DNA from: CAYOOT01 sp964405665
Lineage (GTDB): Bacteria > Bdellovibrionota_C > UBA2361 > SZUA-149 > CAZDWZ01
DNA length: 64,000 bases
Assembly (NCBI GenBank): GCA_964405665.1
Contig: CAYOOT010000004.1
Location: 1 to 64,000, forward strand
Reading direction: 5' to 3'
The notes under the pieces are model-generated. The model saw only the letters and a program-made list of their open reading frames with translations, searched no databases and was not told the DNA's origin. Below, one piece after another: positions 17,926 through 25,688 of the stretch. Made by a program: the position numbers and the translations under genes. Within the stretch, counting starts at the first letter, position 1, and each line of letters begins with the position of its first letter.

Positions 17926-20900
17926 TTGGTTGACATACAAAATATTAAAGAAAAATTTGTCTGGATTCTTAGTGAAACAAAACTTCGTGCCTTTGAAGTA
18001 GAACTTTTTCTTAAAAAAAATAATAAAGATGCAGAGTGGCGCTCACTGACAGTTCTTGATGGCTTAAAAAATATTGCCAGTTCTTTAAATCAAGAAACTC
18101 GGACAAATAAACCACAACAAGCAGAACTAATTAATTCTCTGATTCTGGAAGAGATTTTAAATAATTCTGAATTCCCGGAATTAAAAGAAGAGCTTTCTCT
18201 TGTTTTTGAAGAAAGTAATCCAAACTTAAAATTAAAAAATCTCAATTACCTGCTAACTGCTTTTAGAAATTTTTCCAATGCTTTGCGTATTCAGCAAAAT
18301 GTCGATTCCGTAATCAAAGAAATCATCGACGAATCGGGAAATACTTTAGAAAAAAAGCAAAAAATAGCGGAACTTATTCAATTAAGTAATAACCTGAATT
18401 TCAAACTAAAAGAGAGAAAAATAACTGACGATATCACCAGTCTTGATAACCTATTGCTTGACCTCAACACTTCCAAAAAAACAAATTTAAAATTACCGGA
18501 ACTGATTATTGTGGACGAGGCCTCCAGTTATTCCAAGCTGGAGCTGGAAATTCTCTCTCAAATATCAAAATACTGCAAAATAGAACTTTTAATTAAGGAA
18601 CCTTTTTTGCAAATTGCGGAGCTCAAACAAAAATTCAGCTTTAAAGAACTGCTAAATTCCCTTCCGCCTTCTAAAAAACATTTTTGCAGTCTTATTTACA
18701 ACATTAATCGCTACAAGAATCAGCTATCTTTTAAAGAAGTAAAAAACCATAATCAAAATGCCGAAAAACTGATTGCTTATTTATTTGATTCCCAGCCGCT
18801 GGAAAATAAGGATTACAAATTTAAGCTTCCCTTGGCAATTTGGAAAAACAAAACACCCCGCGAAGAAGTAACAAGACTGGCAAAAAGTTTGTCTAATATT
18901 TTAAAAAATAACTTGGCTAAACCCGAGGAACTTCATCTAATCTGTCTTGATCTCGATGAATACCAGCCACTATTTGAAGAAATTTTTACTGAATACCAAA
19001 TTCCCTTTGTTGTTCCTCGAGGGAAAAGATTAGTAGAAACAACTTTGGGGAATTTTTATTTAAGCTATCTTTCCTGGTTTTTTAAACCAACGCTTCTATC
19101 CCTGGAAAAACTTTGTCGTGAACCTTTATTTAAGATAAAAGATTTTGATCAGCCGGCAATTTTTAATTTTATCAGCCTTTGTAAAAATCTAGGCTGCGAT
19201 AATAATATCTTCTTAGAAGACATTTGGGAAAATTATTTTTTAAGCAGCTTTACTAAAAAAGGAGATTCTCAAAGTCTGGCGACAATCAATTGGATCAAAT
19301 CCGAGTTGACAGAAAACTCAGAATTATTAAGAATTACGGGAAAAGATTTTTTTAGAAAAATCTTTAGAAAACTAAACCGTTTTCGCTGCAAATTTAAAAA
19401 GGGGCTTCTTGCTCAAAACCAAGTTCTCAAGGAAAGAGCCTTTTTGGCCGCTACCGCCCAAAAAACAAAAATACTTTTAAAAGAATTAAGTGAAAATACT
19501 TATTTTGAAAGCTCCGACTTCAATAAATTGGGGATTGAAAAATCTGTTTTTAGTGAAAATTTGATTTTAGAAAAACTAAAATCCGAGTTTTTACCTCTGG
19601 TCTACGAAGAAGAAAAGATTATTGTTTCTGAAATGCTGGATAGCCGCGGGTTATCGGGGAAATTGAATATTGTTTTAGCGCCAAGTTTCGAAAATTTTCC
19701 GGCAAAAAATTTAAAACAACAATTCAGCAACGAATATGATGAATTAAGTTATAAAATTCAAGAAACAAGCGGAAACAATTCCTCGATCTATGAAAGTTAT
19801 AGTCTGATTGCTAATTTGATCAGTAACTCCCGGGAGCTTGTTTTTAGTTTTTCCAGTTTAAGTAAAAATAAAGAAACTAAACCCGCTGATTTTTTATTTT
19901 TACTGGCCAAGCAAATTAAAGAAAATAAAAACTTAAATTCTCCGGAAATTTTAAAGGACTATTCCGTTGAATTTCCAAAAAAATTCAATAATAATCCTGA
20001 TCAACAAAAATCAATCGAGCAATTACTTTCCAAACAAACAAATTATTTTACAGCTTACGATAGTTTTATCGGTGCAGAAAGCAGTTCGGAAAAGATCGTT
20101 AAACAATTAAATAAAAGATTCCTTCGTTCTTCTGCTGAGCCAGAGGATCAGATTGCTCATTATTCCGTATCCTCTTTAGAAACATTTGCCGATTGTCCAC
20201 AAAAATTCTTTTTTTCCTGTCTTCTCGGCTTGGAGGAGTCGATTGAGCCTGCAAAAATATTAGCGATCGAAACTGGAAACGTTGTGCATACTTGTCTTAA
20301 AAAAATTTTTAGCCTTGATTCTTATAAAACAATTACTGCAGAAAACTTCGGCCCAGCCTGTAAAGACTTGCTGGAAATCGCGGAAAGGGAATTTGAAAAC
20401 AATCCTTATGATTGGAACCTTAATTACAAATGGCGGTATGCCAAAAACCTGATTATTCAAGGTTTGGATCAAGACAGCGAAACTTCTAAAAGAGGCTATT
20501 TAAAAGCGGCACTTTTTTATAACAAACAATTAATTAAAAGTATTCCCGATCAACTGGAATGGAATTTCGGTAAAGATTCGGAATCTCCGGCACTCAAAAT
20601 AATTGAAGATCAACGAGAACTAAGGGTGCTGGGAAAAATTGATCGTATTGACCGGACTGATCGCAATAAAAATTCTGAAGTTGCCGCAATTTGGGATTAC
20701 AAAACAGGTGCAATCACTCCTTACAACAAAGTGGAAAAAGGGAAAAGTCTGCAAATTCCTTTGTATGCTTTAGCTGTTAAACAAAATATTGCGCCTTATA
20801 CCTTACCTAAACGCGGAGCTATTTTTAGTTTAAAGCAAACAAACAGAAATGATGAAGATTTGGCTTCATTTCATAAAGGCGTTTTAATGGAGCATTTGGC

Positions 20901-23571
20901 TATCAGCAGAAAGGGATCCCGCTTAGTCGAGGATTTTTCTGCAGTAGAAAAACAATGCCAAAATGTCAAAGAAAATGTTTTAAAACTTGACGCCGCATTA
21001 AGAGCCGGAGAATTTCAACAAAAACCTGATAGCGAAGACTGCACTTATTGTAAATTTAAAAATATTTGTCAAAGAAATGAAACCTTAATTAAGATTAAAA
21101 GCAATCATCAAGAAATTAAAAAAGAACAGCGTATTTTCGAAAAAAGCGTTCTTGAATTTTTAGAGCATGAAAAAAACAATAAGGAACTTATCGCCTTGTC
21201 CGCTGAACAAGAAGCGGCCTGTGATATCAATCATAATATTGCTCTGATTGCCGCTGCCGGTTCCGGGAAAACAACCGTTCTGATCAGAAGAATCATTAAA
21301 TTGATTTTGGCAGGAGAAAGTATTCTCTCAATTGTTGCAATTACCTATACAGAAAAAGCTGCAGAAGAAATCAAGCAACGACTGAGTTCGGCAATAAATA
21401 CAATATTAGAATATAATTCCCTGGCGGGCCAACAAATTACTAACAGTGAAAGAGAGTTTTTAATTTCAGCAAAAAGTTTGCTGCCTTTAGCTCCGATTGG
21501 CACAATTCATTCTTTTGCCGGAATCCTTTTGGGACTTGATCCTTTGATCGCCAAAAGTCCATTTTCTTTTAAAATTGTTACTGGAGAAGAAAGAAAGAAA
21601 ATTGCCCAAGCGGCCATTGAAAAAGTTCTTCAAAAAAATCCTAAAAATTTGTTAATTAAGTTATTAAACTTCGGCCTCTCCTGGAGAAATATCGAATCAG
21701 AGCTTGCTCATTTAATGCTTTTACCACGGGATTTATTTGCACTAAATAGAACTTACAAGGATCCTCTAATATTAAAAAATATTTTAGAAAAACTGAGTAC
21801 TGAAACTGAAAACCCGGAACTTAATAAACAAGGGCTGGAAATTGCAGAATGCTTTTGCGAGCTTGCAGAGTATACTTATCAAAAATACCTGGAGTTAAAG
21901 AAGGAAGAAGCTGTGCTGGATTTTGATGATTTGATAATTTCAGCAAAAGAATGTTTAAGTAATAATAGTTCAAAACGAATTGCTTTACTTAAAGAAAGAA
22001 GCACGAAATTATTTCGACATTTCTTAGTTGATGAGTTTCAAGATACTGATTCTTATCAATGGGAAATTATTAAAAATATCGCTTCAGAAATTTTCTCTCA
22101 GAAAAAAACAAAACCCAAGGAAAATTTAAGGCAAACCATTTTAATTGTCGGCGATCCTCAACAGGCAATTTATGGATTTAGAGGAGGAGATTCCAGTATT
22201 TTTCAACAAGCAATTTCCGAGTTTAAATCAGTAGGCGGTAAATTGCTTTTTCTGAGAAATAATTATCGTTCGGAAGAAAACCTGATTAATTTTTACAATT
22301 CTTACTTTAGTGAGCTGTTTTCCTGCGATTTTTTTGAAGATGCTAGTTCTCGGGTCAGCACAGCCACTTCTTATGAAGAAATGTATACTTCGCAAAAAAG
22401 CGCCGATACTCAAATTAACAATGTCTCATTTCTTTTAAAAGATCCTGAAATGAATATTGACGAAGCCGCGTATCTTGCTAGTTTTTTAAAAAAATATCTT
22501 GCAGAAAACCCTGCTACAGAAAATATTGCTATTCTTTGTCGAAAAAATGATCATCTGGAAAAGATTGCCAGTCAATTGGATTTACAAAATATTGATTATA
22601 ATATCACCCAAAGTAATCGCACTCTGGAATTAAATGAAATTAAGCAATTAGAAAATTTGCTTAAGTATTTATATAATCCCCAAGATAGTATTGCCTTAGT
22701 CGGTCTTTTGCGTTCAACAATTTTTGGTTTTAGCGATCAAGACTTGTTCTTATTTTATCAAGAACTGCAGGATTCTTGGGAAATTAAAGAAGAATATCTG
22801 AAAACGGCAATATTTCTTAATGCAGCCCAAAAACTGGCTCATTGGAAAAATCTTAACAAATATCTTAGCGCGTCCGATCTTTTAAAACATATTATCCAAG
22901 AACAAAATCTGGAAGATGTTTATCTACAAGCCAATGAAACCGCTGCTTATAAAAATATCACAATGTTTATCGATACACTTTCTCGTGAAGGAAAAAATGC
23001 TCTAGTTGGACCCGCCGTTAGCGATGTCTTAAGTTGGTTAGAATTAAAAAGCAGTAGTAATTTTCAACTTTTTGTCAATAAAGAAAATCAGAAAATTTCC
23101 TTAATGACAATTCACAATGCCAAAGGTTTAGAATTTGATTTAGTAATTCTTGCCTATATGAATTATCGTTTGCCACCGGAACATGATTTTGTAATTGGTG
23201 AATACGCAACAAACAAATTGTTGGGAATAAAAGTTGAAGATGATGAGGATAGTTTTAGCAGAGCAAAAACTCCTCTACAAAATCTGATTGAGCAATCTTC
23301 AACAGCCTTAATTTGTGCTGAAGAAAGACGTTTGTTTTATGTCGCTTGCACCAGAGCAAAGAAAAGTTTACTTTTCTCTTTTGATCAAAGGAAAGGATTT
23401 TTAGGTAATCAAAAAAAGGTAAAGGCACTTTCGCTAAGTAATCGAAAAACAAATGCTTTTTTGAAATCCAACCCCTACTATTGGTTTGAACAGCTTCTAG
23501 ACTATGAAAATCCCTCCTTTACCTTAGCTAACCCCTTGAAAAAACTTAATTTACCTGTCATCGAATTATAA
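17926..23571 (+). CDS. AddB-like nuclease fused to AddA-like UvrD helicase
   Basis: A 1881 aa recombination-type helicase-nuclease in one chain. Residues 1-740 resemble the degenerate helicase part of AddB. Residues 744-1050 are a PD-(D/E)XK nuclease of the Fe-S type: SLETFADCPQKFFF (first Cys about 757), IWDYKTG (about 921) and CTYCKFKNIC (about 1038). Residues 1090-1880 are a UvrD/AddA helicase with Walker A AAAGSGKTT (1108), DEFQDTD (1368), NNYRSEENLI, HNAKGLEFD (1729) and FYVACTRAKK (1803). AddA's own C-terminal nuclease is absent, as the chain ends about 60 residues after motif VI. Start is TTG at 17926, the only start after an in-frame TAA. Likely role: double-strand end processing. Confidence 0.85.
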   Translation: MVDIQNIKEKFVWILSETKLRAFEVELFLKKNNKDAEWRSLTVLDGLKNIASSLNQETRTNKPQQAELINSLILEEILNNSEFPELKEELSLVFEESNPNLKLKNLNYLLTAFRNFSNALRIQQNVDSVIKEIIDESGNTLEKKQKIAELIQLSNNLNFKLKERKITDDITSLDNLLLDLNTSKKTNLKLPELIIVDEASSYSKLELEILSQISKYCKIELLIKEPFLQIAELKQKFSFKELLNSLPPSKKHFCSLIYNINRYKNQLSFKEVKNHNQNAEKLIAYLFDSQPLENKDYKFKLPLAIWKNKTPREEVTRLAKSLSNILKNNLAKPEELHLICLDLDEYQPLFEEIFTEYQIPFVVPRGKRLVETTLGNFYLSYLSWFFKPTLLSLEKLCREPLFKIKDFDQPAIFNFISLCKNLGCDNNIFLEDIWENYFLSSFTKKGDSQSLATINWIKSELTENSELLRITGKDFFRKIFRKLNRFRCKFKKGLLAQNQVLKERAFLAATAQKTKILLKELSENTYFESSDFNKLGIEKSVFSENLILEKLKSEFLPLVYEEEKIIVSEMLDSRGLSGKLNIVLAPSFENFPAKNLKQQFSNEYDELSYKIQETSGNNSSIYESYSLIANLISNSRELVFSFSSLSKNKETKPADFLFLLAKQIKENKNLNSPEILKDYSVEFPKKFNNNPDQQKSIEQLLSKQTNYFTAYDSFIGAESSSEKIVKQLNKRFLRSSAEPEDQIAHYSVSSLETFADCPQKFFFSCLLGLEESIEPAKILAIETGNVVHTCLKKIFSLDSYKTITAENFGPACKDLLEIAEREFENNPYDWNLNYKWRYAKNLIIQGLDQDSETSKRGYLKAALFYNKQLIKSIPDQLEWNFGKDSESPALKIIEDQRELRVLGKIDRIDRTDRNKNSEVAAIWDYKTGAITPYNKVEKGKSLQIPLYALAVKQNIAPYTLPKRGAIFSLKQTNRNDEDLASFHKGVLMEHLAISRKGSRLVEDFSAVEKQCQNVKENVLKLDAALRAGEFQQKPDSEDCTYCKFKNICQRNETLIKIKSNHQEIKKEQRIFEKSVLEFLEHEKNNKELIALSAEQEAACDINHNIALIAAAGSGKTTVLIRRIIKLILAGESILSIVAITYTEKAAEEIKQRLSSAINTILEYNSLAGQQITNSEREFLISAKSLLPLAPIGTIHSFAGILLGLDPLIAKSPFSFKIVTGEERKKIAQAAIEKVLQKNPKNLLIKLLNFGLSWRNIESELAHLMLLPRDLFALNRTYKDPLILKNILEKLSTETENPELNKQGLEIAECFCELAEYTYQKYLELKKEEAVLDFDDLIISAKECLSNNSSKRIALLKERSTKLFRHFLVDEFQDTDSYQWEIIKNIASEIFSQKKTKPKENLRQTILIVGDPQQAIYGFRGGDSSIFQQAISEFKSVGGKLLFLRNNYRSEENLINFYNSYFSELFSCDFFEDASSRVSTATSYEEMYTSQKSADTQINNVSFLLKDPEMNIDEAAYLASFLKKYLAENPATENIAILCRKNDHLEKIASQLDLQNIDYNITQSNRTLELNEIKQLENLLKYLYNPQDSIALVGLLRSTIFGFSDQDLFLFYQELQDSWEIKEEYLKTAIFLNAAQKLAHWKNLNKYLSASDLLKHIIQEQNLEDVYLQANETAAYKNITMFIDTLSREGKNALVGPAVSDVLSWLELKSSSNFQLFVNKENQKISLMTIHNAKGLEFDLVILAYMNYRLPPEHDFVIGEYATNKLLGIKVEDDEDSFSRAKTPLQNLIEQSSTALICAEERRLFYVACTRAKKSLLFSFDQRKGFLGNQKKVKALSLSNRKTNAFLKSNPYYWFEQLLDYENPSFTLANPLKKLNLPVIEL

Positions 23572-23656
23572 AGGTATCTTTTTTATTTTTTATCACCATA
23601 ACAGAAGTAGAATGTAATCTGAATGGGATTATTATTTATAGATTATGGAGAACACT

Positions 23657-24034
23657 ATGTTTACAAAAATTAAAAAAATATACAGTTCAGTTTGCTTAAA
23701 AAGTTTGGAATTAGTCCATGCACACTCTAGCTTATTAATGTTTTTAATAGGTGTTGGATTTTTGAATGCTGGAATGAATGAATTAGCTCATGCTCAGGTT
23801 CCCACTGGGGCAACTGGACCACTGATCGCCAGTGCCAGAGCAACACTAGCATGTGGTTTCATACTTTCCTATCTGGAAGGCGGGTTTGGTGCATTGCTTG
23901 CCGCCGGTGCAGGAATTGGAGCAGTAGTCGCTTCCGCTCTTGGTGGGTTTAAAGCAGCATGGTGTTTAGTTGTAGTTTCTGTCGGAGCTTTTATTCTAAG
24001 ATCATACATCACTTTATTTAATGGAGTATGTTAA
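23657..24034 (+). CDS. VirB2/TrbC-like pilin-type protein 1 of 5
   Basis: A 125 aa exported protein with two hydrophobic segments, the build of VirB2/TrbC pilins. I start it at 23657 because GGAG lies six bases upstream; an in-frame ATG at 23645 adds four residues. The N-terminal leader is long and ends near AHAQ. The mature part has Cys (TLACGF), then YLEGGFGALLAAGAG, a small-residue-rich helix, a short loop GGFKAAWC, a second helix VVVSVGAFIL and a terminal Cys (NGVC). First of five tandem paralogs. No VirB4, VirB11 or VirD4 is in the window. Other two-helix small secreted proteins remain possible. Confidence 0.7.
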   Translation: MFTKIKKIYSSVCLKSLELVHAHSSLLMFLIGVGFLNAGMNELAHAQVPTGATGPLIASARATLACGFILSYLEGGFGALLAAGAGIGAVVASALGGFKAAWCLVVVSVGAFILRSYITLFNGVC

Positions 24035-24047
24035 TAAAGGTTTGACC

Positions 24048-24392
24048 ATGTCAATTAAATCAAAATGGCTTCATAATTTTTTATTTTTTGTTACCGTTTT
24101 AATCTTATTAATCGTATCGCAAGAATTTGCTTTGGCTCAAGCTGCCGGTGGCGGTGGCACAGAAGGCTATGATGATAGTAAATTTGGCGTAGCCTGTATT
24201 AGTGCTCTTAATTATCTGCAAGGAGGCTTTGGAGCATTGCTTTCAGCAATAGCAGGCTTTGCTGCAGTAATCGCTTCCGCAATGGGAGGATTTAGAATGG
24301 CTTGGGGCCTCCTTATCGTATCTATCGGATCGTTTATCCTGCAAGAATATATGGAAATTTGGTTTGGAACATCAGCTTGTGTAGGTAGTTAA
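24048..24392 (+). CDS. VirB2/TrbC-like pilin-type protein 2 of 5
   Basis: A 114 aa paralog of its neighbours. ATG 24048 is preferred over 24021 because AAAGG stands seven bases before it. Signal peptide ends at ALAQ; then a Gly-rich linker, Cys in GVACISAL, YLQGGFGALLSAIAG, helix AVIASAMGGFRMAWGL, helix LIVSIGSFIL and Cys close to the end (SACVGS). It is the closest relative of protein 1, sharing the GGFGALL and GGF-x(2)-AW motifs. Its TAA overlaps the next ATG by one base, so the group is one transcription unit. Confidence 0.7.
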   Translation: MSIKSKWLHNFLFFVTVLILLIVSQEFALAQAAGGGGTEGYDDSKFGVACISALNYLQGGFGALLSAIAGFAAVIASAMGGFRMAWGLLIVSIGSFILQEYMEIWFGTSACVGS

Positions 24393-24754
24393 TGAATAAG
24401 ATTGCTGTTAAGATAATTTTTATTGCAGAATCCCTTCAGGAATTCACAAAAAAAAATTCCGATCTAATTCTTATTTTTCTTGGCATATTAATTCTCAGTG
24501 GTGGTTTGCTTGATGTTTCTTTCGCACAAACCGGCGGAGAAGTTTTTAAAAGTGCCGCTTCCAATATCGCTTGCAAAGTAATAACCGGGAAATTTGGCGC
24601 AATGTTAACTATTTTTTCCGGAATATTTGCCATTGTTGCAGCAGCTACTGGTTCCTATAAAGGCGCCTGGGCCTTGCTCTTTGTTTCTATTGGAGCTTTT
24701 ATTTTTAAAGAATTCGTCTCGATTTTATTCAGCGGGTCGATAGCATGTACATAA
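24392..24754 (+). CDS. VirB2/TrbC-like pilin-type protein 3 of 5
   Basis: A 120 aa member of the same family, starting at the ATG that overlaps the previous stop. Leader ends at SFAQ; the mature part has Cys (NIACKV), GKFGAMLTIFSG, helix AIVAAATGSYKGAWAL, helix LFVSIGAFIFKE and Cys at the end (SIACT). The first helix is preceded by Gly-Lys-Phe-Gly instead of Gly-Gly-Phe-Gly, showing divergence after duplication. It overlaps the next gene by 10 bp. Confidence 0.7.
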   Translation: MNKIAVKIIFIAESLQEFTKKNSDLILIFLGILILSGGLLDVSFAQTGGEVFKSAASNIACKVITGKFGAMLTIFSGIFAIVAAATGSYKGAWALLFVSIGAFIFKEFVSILFSGSIACT

Positions 24755-25248
24755 AGAAAGATAAATATTTTTTTGAAATTTTACTGTTAATGTCAATATT
24801 AAGTTTATTGCCTTCAATAGCTTATGCTCAAGAAGGAGGAGGAACTGCTGCTGCTGGATTTGATACCAGTGTAATTGATTGGGCGATTGAAGAACTATGT
24901 GGACACATCACAGGAAATCTTGGTGGCTTACTGGTAACTGTAGCAGCTTTCGGCGCAATAGTTTCAGCAGCTCTTGGTTCATTTAGAGTAACTTATAGTG
25001 CAATAATTGTTGCCGTTGGTGCTTATGCGATCAGTTCAATTGAAAGTTTGTATTTTCCTAGCGCGGCAACTGTTTGTGCCTCAGGAGCTTCTGCCGATGT
25101 TGACGGAGGAGATGCCGGACCCGCTACAGGAGGACCAGTTGCACCCCCGAGATTGTCTACTTCTGCTCAACAAACGGCTGTTTCAGAGAGAAATACTTTA
25201 TATAAAGACAAAGTTGAAGAAAACGATCCTTTTGCAAAATTAGATTAA
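24745..25248 (+). CDS. VirB2/TrbC-like pilin-type protein 4 of 5, with C-terminal tail
   Basis: A 167 aa paralog. Signal peptide ends at AYAQ; Cys in EELCGHI, GNLGGLLVTVAAFGAI, a GSFRVTYSAIIV loop and helix, then Cys (TVCASG) followed by a unique hydrophilic tail of about 45 residues (Asp-Gly-Gly-Asp, Pro-Pro-Arg-Leu, ending DPFAKLD). The tail sets it apart from the other four and may be a docking region. The start lies inside the preceding gene and lacks a strong ribosome site, consistent with coupled translation. Confidence 0.68.
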   Translation: MYIKKDKYFFEILLLMSILSLLPSIAYAQEGGGTAAAGFDTSVIDWAIEELCGHITGNLGGLLVTVAAFGAIVSAALGSFRVTYSAIIVAVGAYAISSIESLYFPSAATVCASGASADVDGGDAGPATGGPVAPPRLSTSAQQTAVSERNTLYKDKVEENDPFAKLD

Positions 25249-25252
25249 ATCA

Positions 25253-25615
25253 ATGTCCAGGTATAATTTTAAATTTTTTATTGGCGCTACTCTTAGTTTA
25301 TTTTCCTTTCTTTTTGTATTCCTAAATTTCGCCTTAGCTGATGCCTTTGAAGAACTGGGAGCTTATTCCAGTCAAGGCTTGGCGGGAGGAAGTGCAGGTT
25401 TTGCTGATGGTGCATTCAAAGAAGCAATTTGCGATATTGTTGGTTTAATGGGTAATGAGTTGGGGGGATTTTTAACTGCTTCAGCTTTATTAATGGCTTT
25501 GGTCTATGCCGCTGTTGGTGGCTTATCGCAAACCACAGCGGCAGTTATTGTTGCTGTTTCCGCTTTTTCTTTAACTTCGATTGTTAGTTTGTATTTCGGG
25601 AGTTTTAGTTGCTAA
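25253..25615 (+). CDS. VirB2/TrbC-like pilin-type protein 5 of 5
   Basis: A 120 aa last member of the set. Leader ends at ALAD; mature part has Cys (EAICDIVG), NELGGFLTASALLMAL, GGLSQTTAAVIVAVSAF and Cys as the last residue (SFSC). It is the most diverged in the loop (Gly-Gly-Leu-Ser-Gln). The TAA stop is the first three bases of palindromic repeat R copy 2, and the convergent SNF2 gene ends in the other arm. Confidence 0.68.
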   Translation: MSRYNFKFFIGATLSLFSFLFVFLNFALADAFEELGAYSSQGLAGGSAGFADGAFKEAICDIVGLMGNELGGFLTASALLMALVYAAVGGLSQTTAAVIVAVSAFSLTSIVSLYFGSFSC

Positions 25616-25688
25616 TTCTCCCCTTTTTCGCACATCAAACTATAAATAGTACTAGAATATATGCAGCGTGCGAAAAAGGGGAGAATTA
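25613..25688. repeat. Palindromic repeat family R, copy 2, between convergent stops
   Basis: A 76-bp inverted repeat, TAATTCTCCCC to GGGGAGAATTA. Its left TAA is the stop of the fifth pilin-like gene and its right TTA is the stop of the SNF2 gene on the other strand. The 35-bp centre is the inverse of copy 1 at 14919 with almost no changes, over 10 kb away. Confidence 0.9.

Noticed and set aside
23657..25615. Complete type IV secretion locus
   Set aside because: Only pilin-like genes are present; neighbours are an AddBA-type fusion and a SNF2 helicase, with no VirB4, VirB6, VirB8-10 or VirD4.
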